This document shows positions 49,451 to 56,538 of a stretch of 64,000 nt of DNA, piece after piece. The stretch is from Deltaproteobacteria bacterium (GTDB lineage: Bacteria; Myxococcota; Kuafuiibacteriia; Kuafuiibacteriales; Kuafuiibacteriaceae). The stretch covers positions 16,411 to 80,410 of the forward strand of contig JACKEN010000021.1 of NCBI GenBank assembly GCA_020632995.1. The letters are read 5' to 3'. The notes under the pieces are model-generated. The model was not told where the DNA came from. It saw only the letters and a program-made list of their open reading frames with translations, and ran no database searches. Position numbers and translations under genes: made by a program. Every line of letters begins with the position of its first letter. Positions within the stretch are counted from its first letter, which is position 1.

Positions 49451-50752
49451 TTGTCGCACGCGCCTGTAACCGACAGCCCCACCCCGGCCCTGTCCAACGA
49501 CGCCGAGTGGCTCGATATGGACGTGTTCCGGACCAGCGACCTGATGGGTCCGGACGCCCAGACCGTGCTGACCCTGGCCTTCCGGCAGCTGGCGGACGGC
49601 GAGCACCAGGAGGCCGAGTCCTCCTTCCTGCTCCTCGACCTGAACACGAACCCGCTGGCCGAGGCGGGATCACGTGCCGCCCAGTTCATGCAGATGAGCC
49701 TGCGCACCGCGCGGGAGACCCAGCTCGCCGCGGTCGAGGCCATGGTGTCCGAGAACCCGACCCTCGCCCCCGCCCTGCACATCCTCGCCGCGGTCCTGAG
49801 GAGCAAGCTGTCCTGCCCCGACGAGGCGGCGGAGCACCTGCGCGCGGCCGAGGGCTTCGAGCTGGGCTTCCCCGGCCTCGAGAGCATGCGTCGAGGTGTC
49901 ACGAGGGCCCTGGACGAGCTCCGCGGGCCCGCGCCTGCGCTCGCCAGGCCCGCCGCGCCGAGCCCCCTGGCCTTGCCCGACATCCCGGCCGGGCTCCTGA
50001 CCCCGACCTCCCTCGACCCGGATCCGGCCCGCCCCGCGGCCCCCGCCGCGTCGCCGCCCCGCTCTGCCGCCGCCCGCGCCACCCCGCGCCCCGCGCTTCG
50101 CCGTCACACGCCGGCGAAGGAGGTGGCCTCGAGCCAGCCGGTGTCCGCCCTGGCCTTCGCCATGGCGATGTTCGGCATGATGGGCGTCGCGCTCCTGGTG
50201 TTCAGCGTCCTCAGCCCGATGGGGCAGGACGAGCTGGTGTGGACCTTGCGCAACCCGGCTTTCTGGGGTCGGCAGCTCCTGATCGTCGTGCTGGCGGTCG
50301 TGGCCATCACCCTGACCCACCCCCGCTGCGACGTGCAGGTGGATGGCTTCTCGCTCCCCGCTTATGCGGCGGCGGTGGCCCTCGGCGTCCCGCTGGGCGT
50401 GCTCTGCCCCTGCTTCAAGGCCGACACCAACCTCGTGGGCGCGCTCCTGATGGCCGGCACCCTGGTGGTGGCCCACACCCTGGTGTTCCGGATCCTGATG
50501 GATCGCCTCCTCGCCGAGCGGCTGGAGGGGGTGGTGACGCCCACCATCGTGTCTGCCGCCGCCTACGCCGGCTACAGCCTCACCTACGGCGGCCGCCTGT
50601 CCACGGGCGGGATGGCCACCTCGGTCCTGTGGGCGTTCGTGGCGGGGCTGGTGTTCGCGGGCCTGCACTTCCGGACCCGCTCGATCGGGCCGGCGGTGGC
50701 GGCCCACGCGGTGGCGATGGTGGTGTTCGCGTTGGCGATCACCCGAGGCTGA
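49451..50752 (+). CDS. Membrane protein with CPBP (Abi/CAAX protease-like) fold, catalytic motif apparently degenerate
   Basis: The TTG at 49451, six bases after GGAGG, gives 433 residues. The N-terminal ~160 residues are soluble and helical with a TPR-like character (LTLAFRQLADGEHQEAESSF), then a Pro/Ala linker and ~7 TM helices (from ~225). The last helices fit the CPBP fold: AAYAGYSLTYGGRLSTGGMA, AGLVFAGLHFRTRSIGPAVA, AHAVAMVVFALAITRG. The EExxxR motif expected around 'FRILMDRLLAERLEG' is not present in standard form, although two later His residues (GLHF, AAHAV) are. It may therefore be a non-proteolytic member. Confidence 0.65.
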   Translation: MSHAPVTDSPTPALSNDAEWLDMDVFRTSDLMGPDAQTVLTLAFRQLADGEHQEAESSFLLLDLNTNPLAEAGSRAAQFMQMSLRTARETQLAAVEAMVSENPTLAPALHILAAVLRSKLSCPDEAAEHLRAAEGFELGFPGLESMRRGVTRALDELRGPAPALARPAAPSPLALPDIPAGLLTPTSLDPDPARPAAPAASPPRSAAARATPRPALRRHTPAKEVASSQPVSALAFAMAMFGMMGVALLVFSVLSPMGQDELVWTLRNPAFWGRQLLIVVLAVVAITLTHPRCDVQVDGFSLPAYAAAVALGVPLGVLCPCFKADTNLVGALLMAGTLVVAHTLVFRILMDRLLAERLEGVVTPTIVSAAAYAGYSLTYGGRLSTGGMATSVLWAFVAGLVFAGLHFRTRSIGPAVAAHAVAMVVFALAITRG

Positions 50753-50761
50753 CGCGCGCGA

Positions 50762-50986
50762 TCATCCTGCCTTCGTGGACAGCTGCAGGGCGTGGATGGG
50801 GCCCTTCATCAGGTCGCCGAGCGCCTCGTAGACCATCTTGTGCTGCTGGATGGGCGACTTGCCGGAGAAGCCGGGCGCCGTGACGTCCGCCTTGAAGTGG
50901 TCGCCGGTGCCGGTGAGGTCGGTGACGTTGGCCTGGGCCCCGGGGATGCCGGCCTCGATGTGCTGCTTCACCTCGTCGGTGGTCAT
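50762..50986 (-). CDS. BolA/IbaG family protein
   Basis: 74 residues: MTTDEVKQHIEAGIPGAQAN, then DLTGTGDHFKADVTAPGFSG, KSPIQQHKMVYEALGDLMKG and PIHALQLSTKAG. The conserved HKMVYEAL with its ligand histidine and the FxG...S loop mark the IbaG-like BolA group. These bind monothiol glutaredoxins with a bridging 2Fe-2S cluster and act in Fe-S trafficking. Monocistronic; converges with the CPBP-like gene 10 bp away. Confidence 0.93.
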   Translation of the reverse strand: MTTDEVKQHIEAGIPGAQANVTDLTGTGDHFKADVTAPGFSGKSPIQQHKMVYEALGDLMKGPIHALQLSTKAG

Positions 50987-51018
50987 GAGGGAGGCATAGC
51001 GGGCCGGCGCGGGCCTGT

Positions 51019-52623
51019 CTAGAACGCCCGGCTCAGCTCCGCCTTCACCCCCAGGTCGAGGCCCAGGGCCTGGTCCACCGTGAGGCCCAGGTAGGAGTTG
51101 ATCTGGAAGGCGTCGAAGAGGAGCACGTGGAGGCCGGCGCCGAAGGTGTCGGCCACCCGCACCTCGACCGGAGCTCGGAGCGCGTCGAGGGCCCGGTACA
51201 CCGCGAAGTCGTTGAACACCCCGACCTTGAGGGTGTCCCGGCTCAGGGACATCCGGTACTCCAGGGTGCCCGCGGCGGCGCGGCGCAGGTAGATCTGGGT
51301 GCCGAAGCCGGAGCGGAGGAACCCGTCGCCGATCGAGAGCTCCTCGTAGAAGGGCACCGCGCCCCCGAGGTGGGCAGCCCGCACCCCGAAGCGGAGCTCG
51401 TCCCAGCCGAAGGTGATGGTGTCCTCGTACTCGAAGAAGACCTTGGTGATCGGCCGCGCCACCGCGCTCTCGCCCTTGCCGAGGAAGCGCCCCCTGAGGG
51501 CCAGCCGGTGCCGGCGATCCGCGCGGAGCTCTCGCGGGTTCAGCACCCACTCCGCGCCGAGCGCCACGAAGAAGCGGGTGTCGTCGTCGGGGGTGAGCGG
51601 GAGGATCGGCACCGGCTCGCCGCCGTCGTCGACCCCGAAGAACATGCGGCGCTCGTACCCGCCGCCCAGGCTGATGGTGAGCGACGAGAAGAGCTCCGCC
51701 TCGAACACCAGGCCGCCCGCGAGCGGGGCGAAGTAGTAGTTGAGGATGGCGAGGTCGTTGCGCCGCCGCCCGAACAGGTCGAAGTCCACCGCGAGGTAGG
51801 AGCGCACCGCGTCCGAGCCGAGCGGCACCGGTGACCACCGCACCTTGCCTTGCACGTGGGAGATGCCGAAGGGGTTGCGGTCGCTCTGGATCTCGTCGCC
51901 GAGGTAGAAGGCCACCCGCGCCTCGGTGTCGAGGCGGTCGCGGCGGAACAGGAGGTCGCCCGCGCGGTAACCCACCTTGCCGTAGAACCCGTCGGAGCCC
52001 GAGAAGCCCAGGCCCAGGCTGAGCCCGGCCCGCGGCACGTCGCGCTCCAGCCGGATGCGCAGCTCGTGGTGTGAGCCGGGGTTCAACAGGCGTAGCCCGC
52101 GGATGAGGGTGGGCTCCTCCACCTGGATCCCGCGGTGCTCCACCGGCTGGGTGGGCACCAGCTCGTAGTAGGCCCGGGTGATGTTGGTGTCCTCGGCCAG
52201 CTTCTTGAGCTTTCGCTCGAGGAGCGGCCGGTTGAAGATCTCGCCTGGGAGGTGGAGCGCGAAGCGCAGCTCCACGTTGGCCAGGGTGCCCTCGCGCAGG
52301 AAGATCACCTTGTCGAGCTGGCCCTCGTCGACGCGCAAGATGACCTGCGCAGGGGCGGCCTCCACCTCGACGTGGGCCAGGTCGTAGCCGGAAGAGAGCA
52401 GGAAGTCCTGCACCTGCTCCTGGATCATCCGGGCCGAGGTCTCGGGGTCGGTGTCGAGCAGGGGCACCCAGGCCAACACCGGCGGGGCGGTGGTGCTGGT
52501 GGACGAGGTCACCACCGGGCCGAGGGCGAGGACGCTCCGGTAGACGTCGTCGGTGAGGACCTTGTTGCCCTCCACCGTGATCAGCGGGGTGCCCACGGCG
52601 AGGAGGCAGAGCGCGCCCAGCAT
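51019..52623 (-). CDS. Omp85/BamA-like outer-membrane protein with POTRA-like domains
   Basis: 534 residues with a short signal peptide (MLGALCLLAVGTPLITVEGN). One or two POTRA-like units follow (TVEGNKVLTDDVYRSVLALG; VQDFLLSSGYDLAHVEVEAA; RVDEGQLDKVIFLREGTLAN). From ~200 on the sequence is alternating amphipathic beta strands ending in Phe (LGVKAELSRAF), the outer-membrane insertion signature. It is shorter than BamA (~800), with fewer POTRAs, so it is more likely a TamA/TpsB-like or accessory Omp85 member. BamA's VRGF/Y motif may be represented by LRSGFG. It is not near a lolA/skp-type cluster. Confidence 0.8.
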   Translation of the reverse strand: MLGALCLLAVGTPLITVEGNKVLTDDVYRSVLALGPVVTSSTSTTAPPVLAWVPLLDTDPETSARMIQEQVQDFLLSSGYDLAHVEVEAAPAQVILRVDEGQLDKVIFLREGTLANVELRFALHLPGEIFNRPLLERKLKKLAEDTNITRAYYELVPTQPVEHRGIQVEEPTLIRGLRLLNPGSHHELRIRLERDVPRAGLSLGLGFSGSDGFYGKVGYRAGDLLFRRDRLDTEARVAFYLGDEIQSDRNPFGISHVQGKVRWSPVPLGSDAVRSYLAVDFDLFGRRRNDLAILNYYFAPLAGGLVFEAELFSSLTISLGGGYERRMFFGVDDGGEPVPILPLTPDDDTRFFVALGAEWVLNPRELRADRRHRLALRGRFLGKGESAVARPITKVFFEYEDTITFGWDELRFGVRAAHLGGAVPFYEELSIGDGFLRSGFGTQIYLRRAAAGTLEYRMSLSRDTLKVGVFNDFAVYRALDALRAPVEVRVADTFGAGLHVLLFDAFQINSYLGLTVDQALGLDLGVKAELSRAF

Positions 52624-52676
52624 CGAAGTGATGGCTTAGGCCGCCGCCAGGGCGAGCACAAGGGGATTGGCCGCGC

Positions 52677-53183
52677 TCACTCCACCGCCAGCGCGAGCTT
52701 GCGGAGCAGGGCCTCGAGCTGCGCCTGCTCCGCCTTGGTGAGGGCGGACAGCACCTTGGCCTCGTGGGCCATGTCGTCCCGGAACGCCCGCTCGGCCAGC
52801 TTCTTGCCCTTGGCGGTCAGCGCCACCAGGAGGCTCCGCGCGTCGTCGGGCGCGCTGCTGCGCTTCACCATGCCCGCGTCCTCGAGCCGCTTCAGGCGGG
52901 CGGTGAGGCCGCCGGACGAGATCATCAGCCACTGATACAGCTCGGTCGGGCGCAGCGTGTACGGGGTCCCCGCCCGGAGCAGGGTGGCCAGCACGTCGAA
53001 CTCCCCCGCGTCGAGCCCATGCTCGGTGAAGATGGCCTCGATTCCGGGGCGCAGCTGCATCGTCAGCCAGCGCATGCGCCCGATGATCGCCATCCCGCGG
53101 GTGTCGACGTCGGGGAGCTCGGCCGCCCACTGCTGGCGGCGGGCGTCGATCCCGTCCTGTGGTTCTCCAGATTGTCTTGACAT
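52677..53183 (-). CDS. MarR family transcriptional regulator
   Basis: 168 residues with a winged helix-turn-helix: GEFDVLATLLRAGTPYTLRP near 60, LMISSGGLTARLKRLEDAGM as recognition helix, and the wing VKRSSAPDDARSLLVALTAK (DDxR motif). The C-terminal helix forms the dimer interface. Two 20-bp operators lie at its start, one overlapping the ATG and the other in front of the divergent MBL/cupin genes. It therefore probably represses itself and those genes. Confidence 0.92.
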   Translation of the reverse strand: MSRQSGEPQDGIDARRQQWAAELPDVDTRGMAIIGRMRWLTMQLRPGIEAIFTEHGLDAGEFDVLATLLRAGTPYTLRPTELYQWLMISSGGLTARLKRLEDAGMVKRSSAPDDARSLLVALTAKGKKLAERAFRDDMAHEAKVLSALTKAEQAQLEALLRKLALAVE

Positions 53184-53191
53184 AAAGATAT
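53172..53191. promoter_or_regulatory. MarR operator, site 1 (overlaps marR start)
   Basis: TTGTCTTG-acat-AAAGATAT matches the perfect palindrome of site 2 at 16 of 20 positions. It covers the marR ATG, consistent with autorepression. Centres of the two sites are 26 bp apart. Confidence 0.7.
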
Positions 53192-53197
53192 CTCCGT

Positions 53198-53217
53198 TTA
53201 TCTTGTCATCAAGATAA
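53198..53217. promoter_or_regulatory. MarR operator, site 2 (perfect palindrome)
   Basis: TTATCTTG-tcat-CAAGATAA is a perfect 8-4-8 inverted repeat in the divergent intergenic region, 35 bp before the MBL start. AT-rich ATCTTG/CAAGAT palindromes are typical MarR-family sites. Confidence 0.8.
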
Positions 53218-53251
53218 GTCGGGCGAGGAGGAGGAGCAAGGAGTGAACGCC

Positions 53252-54046
53252 ATGATCTGTATGACCTGTGGGACGGAGTACCCCGGTGCGGCCGCGCCAG
53301 GGGCCTGCGCTCTCTGCCTCGACGAGCGGCAGTACGTGGGGTGGGGCGGCCAGCGCTGGAGCACCCCCGAGGCCCTGGCCCGGGACCACCGCGTCCGCTT
53401 CGAGGAGGCCGCGGGGGTGACCACCCTGGTGCTGGAGCCGACCTTCGCGATCGGCCAGCGCGCGTTCCTGATCCCCCACCGCTCGGGGGTCATGATGTGG
53501 GAGTGCCTCAGCGTGGTCACCGATGACGCGGTGGCGCGCCTGCAGGCGCTGGGCGGGGTCACCGCCATCGCGATCTCCCACCCGCACTTCTACTCGGGCA
53601 TGGCCGCGTGGAGCGAGGCCCTGGGTGGTGTGCCAGTCTACTTGCACGCCGCGGACCGCGACTGGATCCAGCGCGCTCCGGCCGCGCTCCGGCTCTGGGA
53701 GGGCGAGCGGTGTGCGCTCGCCGACAACCTGGAGCTGGTGCACCTCCCCGGCCACTTCGAGGGGAGCGCCGGCCTGTGGTGGAAGGACGGGCCCCGCGGC
53801 GGGGGCAGCCTCTTCCCCGGGGACGCGGTGCAGGTGGTGATGGACCGGCGCTTCACCACCTTCATGTACAGCTACCCCAACGCCATCCCCCTGGGCACCC
53901 GGGCCCTGGCGGGGCTGGAGGCGCGCGTGGCGCGCCTGCGCTTCGAGGACGTCTTCGGCTTCGCGCCGGGGCGACAGATCATCGGCGACGCCCAGGCTCG
54001 GGTCGAGGCGTCCTTCCAGCGCTACCGCGCGGCCCTCGCGGCCTGA
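53252..54046 (+). CDS. MBL-fold hydrolase with N-terminal zinc ribbon
   Basis: The ATG at 53252, eight bases after AAGGAG, gives 264 residues; a GTG three codons earlier has no spacing to the site. The N-terminus has a CxxC...CxxC ribbon (CMTCGTEY ... CALCLDER). The MBL core shows HPHFYS in place of HxHxDH (ISHPHFYSGM), then LPGHFEGSAG and FPGDAV, so the metal site is a variant found in a subfamily of MBL proteins. Its substrate is unknown. It is divergently transcribed from marR and followed after 21 bp by a cupin gene; both are probably MarR-controlled. Confidence 0.85.
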   Translation: MICMTCGTEYPGAAAPGACALCLDERQYVGWGGQRWSTPEALARDHRVRFEEAAGVTTLVLEPTFAIGQRAFLIPHRSGVMMWECLSVVTDDAVARLQALGGVTAIAISHPHFYSGMAAWSEALGGVPVYLHAADRDWIQRAPAALRLWEGERCALADNLELVHLPGHFEGSAGLWWKDGPRGGGSLFPGDAVQVVMDRRFTTFMYSYPNAIPLGTRALAGLEARVARLRFEDVFGFAPGRQIIGDAQARVEASFQRYRAALAA

Positions 54047-54067
54047 ATCCCAACGGAGGATCGAGAC

Positions 54068-54514
54068 ATGAGCACCGCCAACTCCTTGCCCACCCGCACC
54101 CTGGACTGGGTGCCCCTGCGCCCCGGCATCTCGATGCGCCCGCTCCACTTCGAGGCCGACGGCTACGCGCTGCAGCTCAAGGTCGAGCCGGGCGCGGTGG
54201 TGACCCGCCACCGGCACACCGGCGCAGCTCACGCCCTGAACCTGAGCGGCTCCCGCGAGATCGTGACCACGGGCGAGATCGTGGGCCCGGGCGACTACGT
54301 GTTCGAGCCGGCCGGGAACGAGGACAGCTGGCGCTGCCACGGGGACGAGCCGTGCGTCATCCACATCACGATCAAGGGCAGGGTGGAGTACCTGGACGAC
54401 GCGGGCCGGGTGGTGACGTTCACCGACCGGGACACCGCGCTGGCGGAGTACCTCGCGCACTGCGAGGCGGTGGGGGTGGCGCCGGATCCGCGGATCGCGC
54501 CGCGCCACGGCTGA
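54068..54514 (+). CDS. Cupin dioxygenase-like protein (2,4'-dihydroxyacetophenone dioxygenase family)
   Basis: 148 residues, preceded by GGAGG. It begins TLDWVPLRPGISMRPLHFEA, with cupin motif 1 GAVVTRHRHTGAAHALNLSG (two histidines) and cupin motif 2 GPGDYVFEPAGNEDSWRCHG. The order and spacing match the ChrR-like cupins annotated as 2,4'-dihydroxyacetophenone dioxygenase, which cleave aromatic ketones with iron and O2. It is the second gene of the MarR-controlled pair. Activity on aromatic ketones is inference from family only. Confidence 0.82.
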   Translation: MSTANSLPTRTLDWVPLRPGISMRPLHFEADGYALQLKVEPGAVVTRHRHTGAAHALNLSGSREIVTTGEIVGPGDYVFEPAGNEDSWRCHGDEPCVIHITIKGRVEYLDDAGRVVTFTDRDTALAEYLAHCEAVGVAPDPRIAPRHG

Positions 54515-54521
54515 GGCGCGC

Positions 54522-55340
54522 TCACGCTCGGGGCCGCCGGGTCGGTCGGGGCAGCCACGGGGCTCGCCGGCGCAGCAGGTCGATGAGCCACCTCGGCGTC
54601 GCGCCCATTCCCCACGCGAACAGCTTCGCCATCAGCCCGGGCACCACCAGGGCTCGGCGCGCGAACATCGCCTTCAGGCCCGCCCTGGCCACCGCCTCCG
54701 GGGTGAGCATCACCCCGAGGCGCAGCGCCAGCGCGAGGTCCACCTTGGTCCCGGCATAGAGATCGGTGGCGGTGGCGCCGGGGGCCACGGTGGTGACGTT
54801 GACGCCCCACACCGCGAGCTCGCTCCGGAGCGCAGCCGCGAAGCTCTTCAGGTAGCGCTTGCTGGAGCCGTACAGCGCGATGCCCGGGAAGTCGTTCCAG
54901 GCCGAGATGCTGGACACGAACAAGAGGTGCCCGCGCCGTCGCGCGCGCATCCTCGCGCCGAGATGTCGGGCGAGGAGGGTGGGCGTCACCACGTGGAGCT
55001 GGAGGAGGGCCATCGCTCGATCGGGGTCGGTCTCGGCCACCTCCCCGAACAGGAGCATCCCCGCGTTGTTCACCAGGATGTCCACCTCGAGGCCCCGGCG
55101 CTCCAGCTCCGCGGCCAGGGTCGTCGCGGCCTCGGCCCGGGCCAGGTCCATGACCAGCGGGTGGGTCGCGATCCCGTGCCTCTGCGCAAGATCCGTTGCG
55201 ACCTCCGCCAGCGCGTCGGCTCGGTTGCTCACCAGCACCAGGGTGTAGCCGAGGGCGGCGAGCTCGGTGGCGAAGGCGAGGCCGATGCCCGAGCAGGCCC
55301 CGGTCACGAGCGCGGTGGTGAGCTCACCCGCGGCCCGCAT
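54522..55340 (-). CDS. Short-chain dehydrogenase/reductase
   Basis: 272 residues, classical SDR: TGACSGIG at the N-terminus (NAD(P) site, with following SNRADAL suggesting NADPH), VDILVNNAGMLLFG, FVSSISAWNDFPGIALYGSS with catalytic Ser-Tyr-Lys (YGSSK), and VNVTTVAPGATATDLYAG. A C-terminal tail (RWLIDLLRRRAPWLPRPTRR) is basic. It lies 3 bp after the old-yellow-enzyme gene in an operon with the GCS2-CBS gene. Substrate unknown. Confidence 0.92.
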   Translation of the reverse strand: MRAAGELTTALVTGACSGIGLAFATELAALGYTLVLVSNRADALAEVATDLAQRHGIATHPLVMDLARAEAATTLAAELERRGLEVDILVNNAGMLLFGEVAETDPDRAMALLQLHVVTPTLLARHLGARMRARRRGHLLFVSSISAWNDFPGIALYGSSKRYLKSFAAALRSELAVWGVNVTTVAPGATATDLYAGTKVDLALALRLGVMLTPEAVARAGLKAMFARRALVVPGLMAKLFAWGMGATPRWLIDLLRRRAPWLPRPTRRPRA

Positions 55341-55343
55341 GGC

Positions 55344-56531
55344 TCAGTCCGCCCCCGGGTGGTGGTGGCAGGCCATGGTGGTGGTGTAGATGCGCGCCGC
55401 GCAGACGTTGCAGTGATCGCACCGCGAGGGGGCGTCGGCGCCGGCGCGCGCCTCGGCCTCCAGCCGCCGGATGAAGTCCGGCTCGCGGATCAAGGCGCGG
55501 GCCATGGCGATGGCGTCGAAGCCCTCGGCCAGCACGGCCTCCGCCGCGGCCCGCGAGGCCACCCCGCCCACGTACACAAGGGGGAGCTTCACCGCCGCCC
55601 GGACCTGGCGGGCGTCCTCGAGGAAGTAGCAGTCCTCGTAGGGCACCTCGGGCACCAGCCAGCCGCCGAAGGCCCCCGCGAAGGTGCGGAGCCACCACGG
55701 GGTCATCCGCCGGCTCATCTCCTTCATCGGCATGGCCCCACGCATGATGTACATGGGCGCGCGGCTCACGAAGCCGCCCGAGAGCACCAGGGCGTCGGCG
55801 CCCGCGGCCTCCAGGGCCTCCGCTACCGCCACGCCGTCCTCCAGCTCCATTCCGCCTGGGAAGCCGTCCCGCAGGTTCATCTTCACCAGCACCGCCAGCT
55901 CGGCCCCCGCCGCGGCGCGCACCTCGTGCATGATGCCTTGCATGAAGCGCATCCGGCCCTCGAGGGCGCCACCGTAGCGGTCCCGGCGGCGGTTGGTGAA
56001 GGGCGAGAGGAACTGGCTGATGAGATAGCCGTGGCCGGCGTGGATCTCGACCGCGTCGAAGCCGGCCTCCGCCGCGAGGCGGGTGGCTGCGCCGAAGCTG
56101 CGGGTCACGGTGGCGATGTCCTCGTCGCTCATCGCGCGAGGCCAGACCGGGCCATAGAGGTTGAGGCGGGCCGAAGGGGCCATGGCTCGGGAGCCGGCCA
56201 CCGAGCGCCTGGCCATGTTGCCGGCGTGACCGAGTTGGATGGACACCTTCGCGCCGGCGGCGTGGACCGCGTCGGTGAGCCGGCGCAGCTCGGGCACGAC
56301 CTCTGGGCGCATCCAGAGCTGGTGCGGAAAGGACAGCCCGGTGCGGTCGACGGCGGCGTAGGCCACGGTGGTCATGCCCACCCCGCCCTCCGCCACCGCG
56401 CGGTGGTAGTCGATGAGGGCCTCCGACACGTGGTGACCGGGGGCCATGCCCTCGAACGCGGCGGCGCGGATGCTCCGGTTCTCGAGCAGGAGCGGCCCCA
56501 GGCGGACCTCTTCGAAGAGCCGGGTGATCAT
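55344..56531 (-). CDS. Old-yellow-enzyme-type NADH:flavin oxidoreductase
   Basis: 395 residues forming an FMN TIM barrel: ENRSIRAAAFEGMAPGHHVS, VSIQLGHAGNMARRSVAGSR, VEIHAGHGYLISQFLSPFTN followed by RRRDRYGGALEGRMRF, and VYVGGVASRAAAEAVLAEGF. The C-terminus has CDHCNVC followed by a fourth Cys after ten residues (TTTMACHHH), reminiscent of the [4Fe-4S] segment of 2,4-dienoyl-CoA reductases, but the enzyme stops there and lacks the NAD(P)H domain. It may reduce enones. It lies 7 bp downstream of the GCS2-CBS gene. Confidence 0.9.
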   Translation of the reverse strand: MITRLFEEVRLGPLLLENRSIRAAAFEGMAPGHHVSEALIDYHRAVAEGGVGMTTVAYAAVDRTGLSFPHQLWMRPEVVPELRRLTDAVHAAGAKVSIQLGHAGNMARRSVAGSRAMAPSARLNLYGPVWPRAMSDEDIATVTRSFGAATRLAAEAGFDAVEIHAGHGYLISQFLSPFTNRRRDRYGGALEGRMRFMQGIMHEVRAAAGAELAVLVKMNLRDGFPGGMELEDGVAVAEALEAAGADALVLSGGFVSRAPMYIMRGAMPMKEMSRRMTPWWLRTFAGAFGGWLVPEVPYEDCYFLEDARQVRAAVKLPLVYVGGVASRAAAEAVLAEGFDAIAMARALIREPDFIRRLEAEARAGADAPSRCDHCNVCAARIYTTTMACHHHPGAD

Positions 56532-56538
56532 GGGCTCG

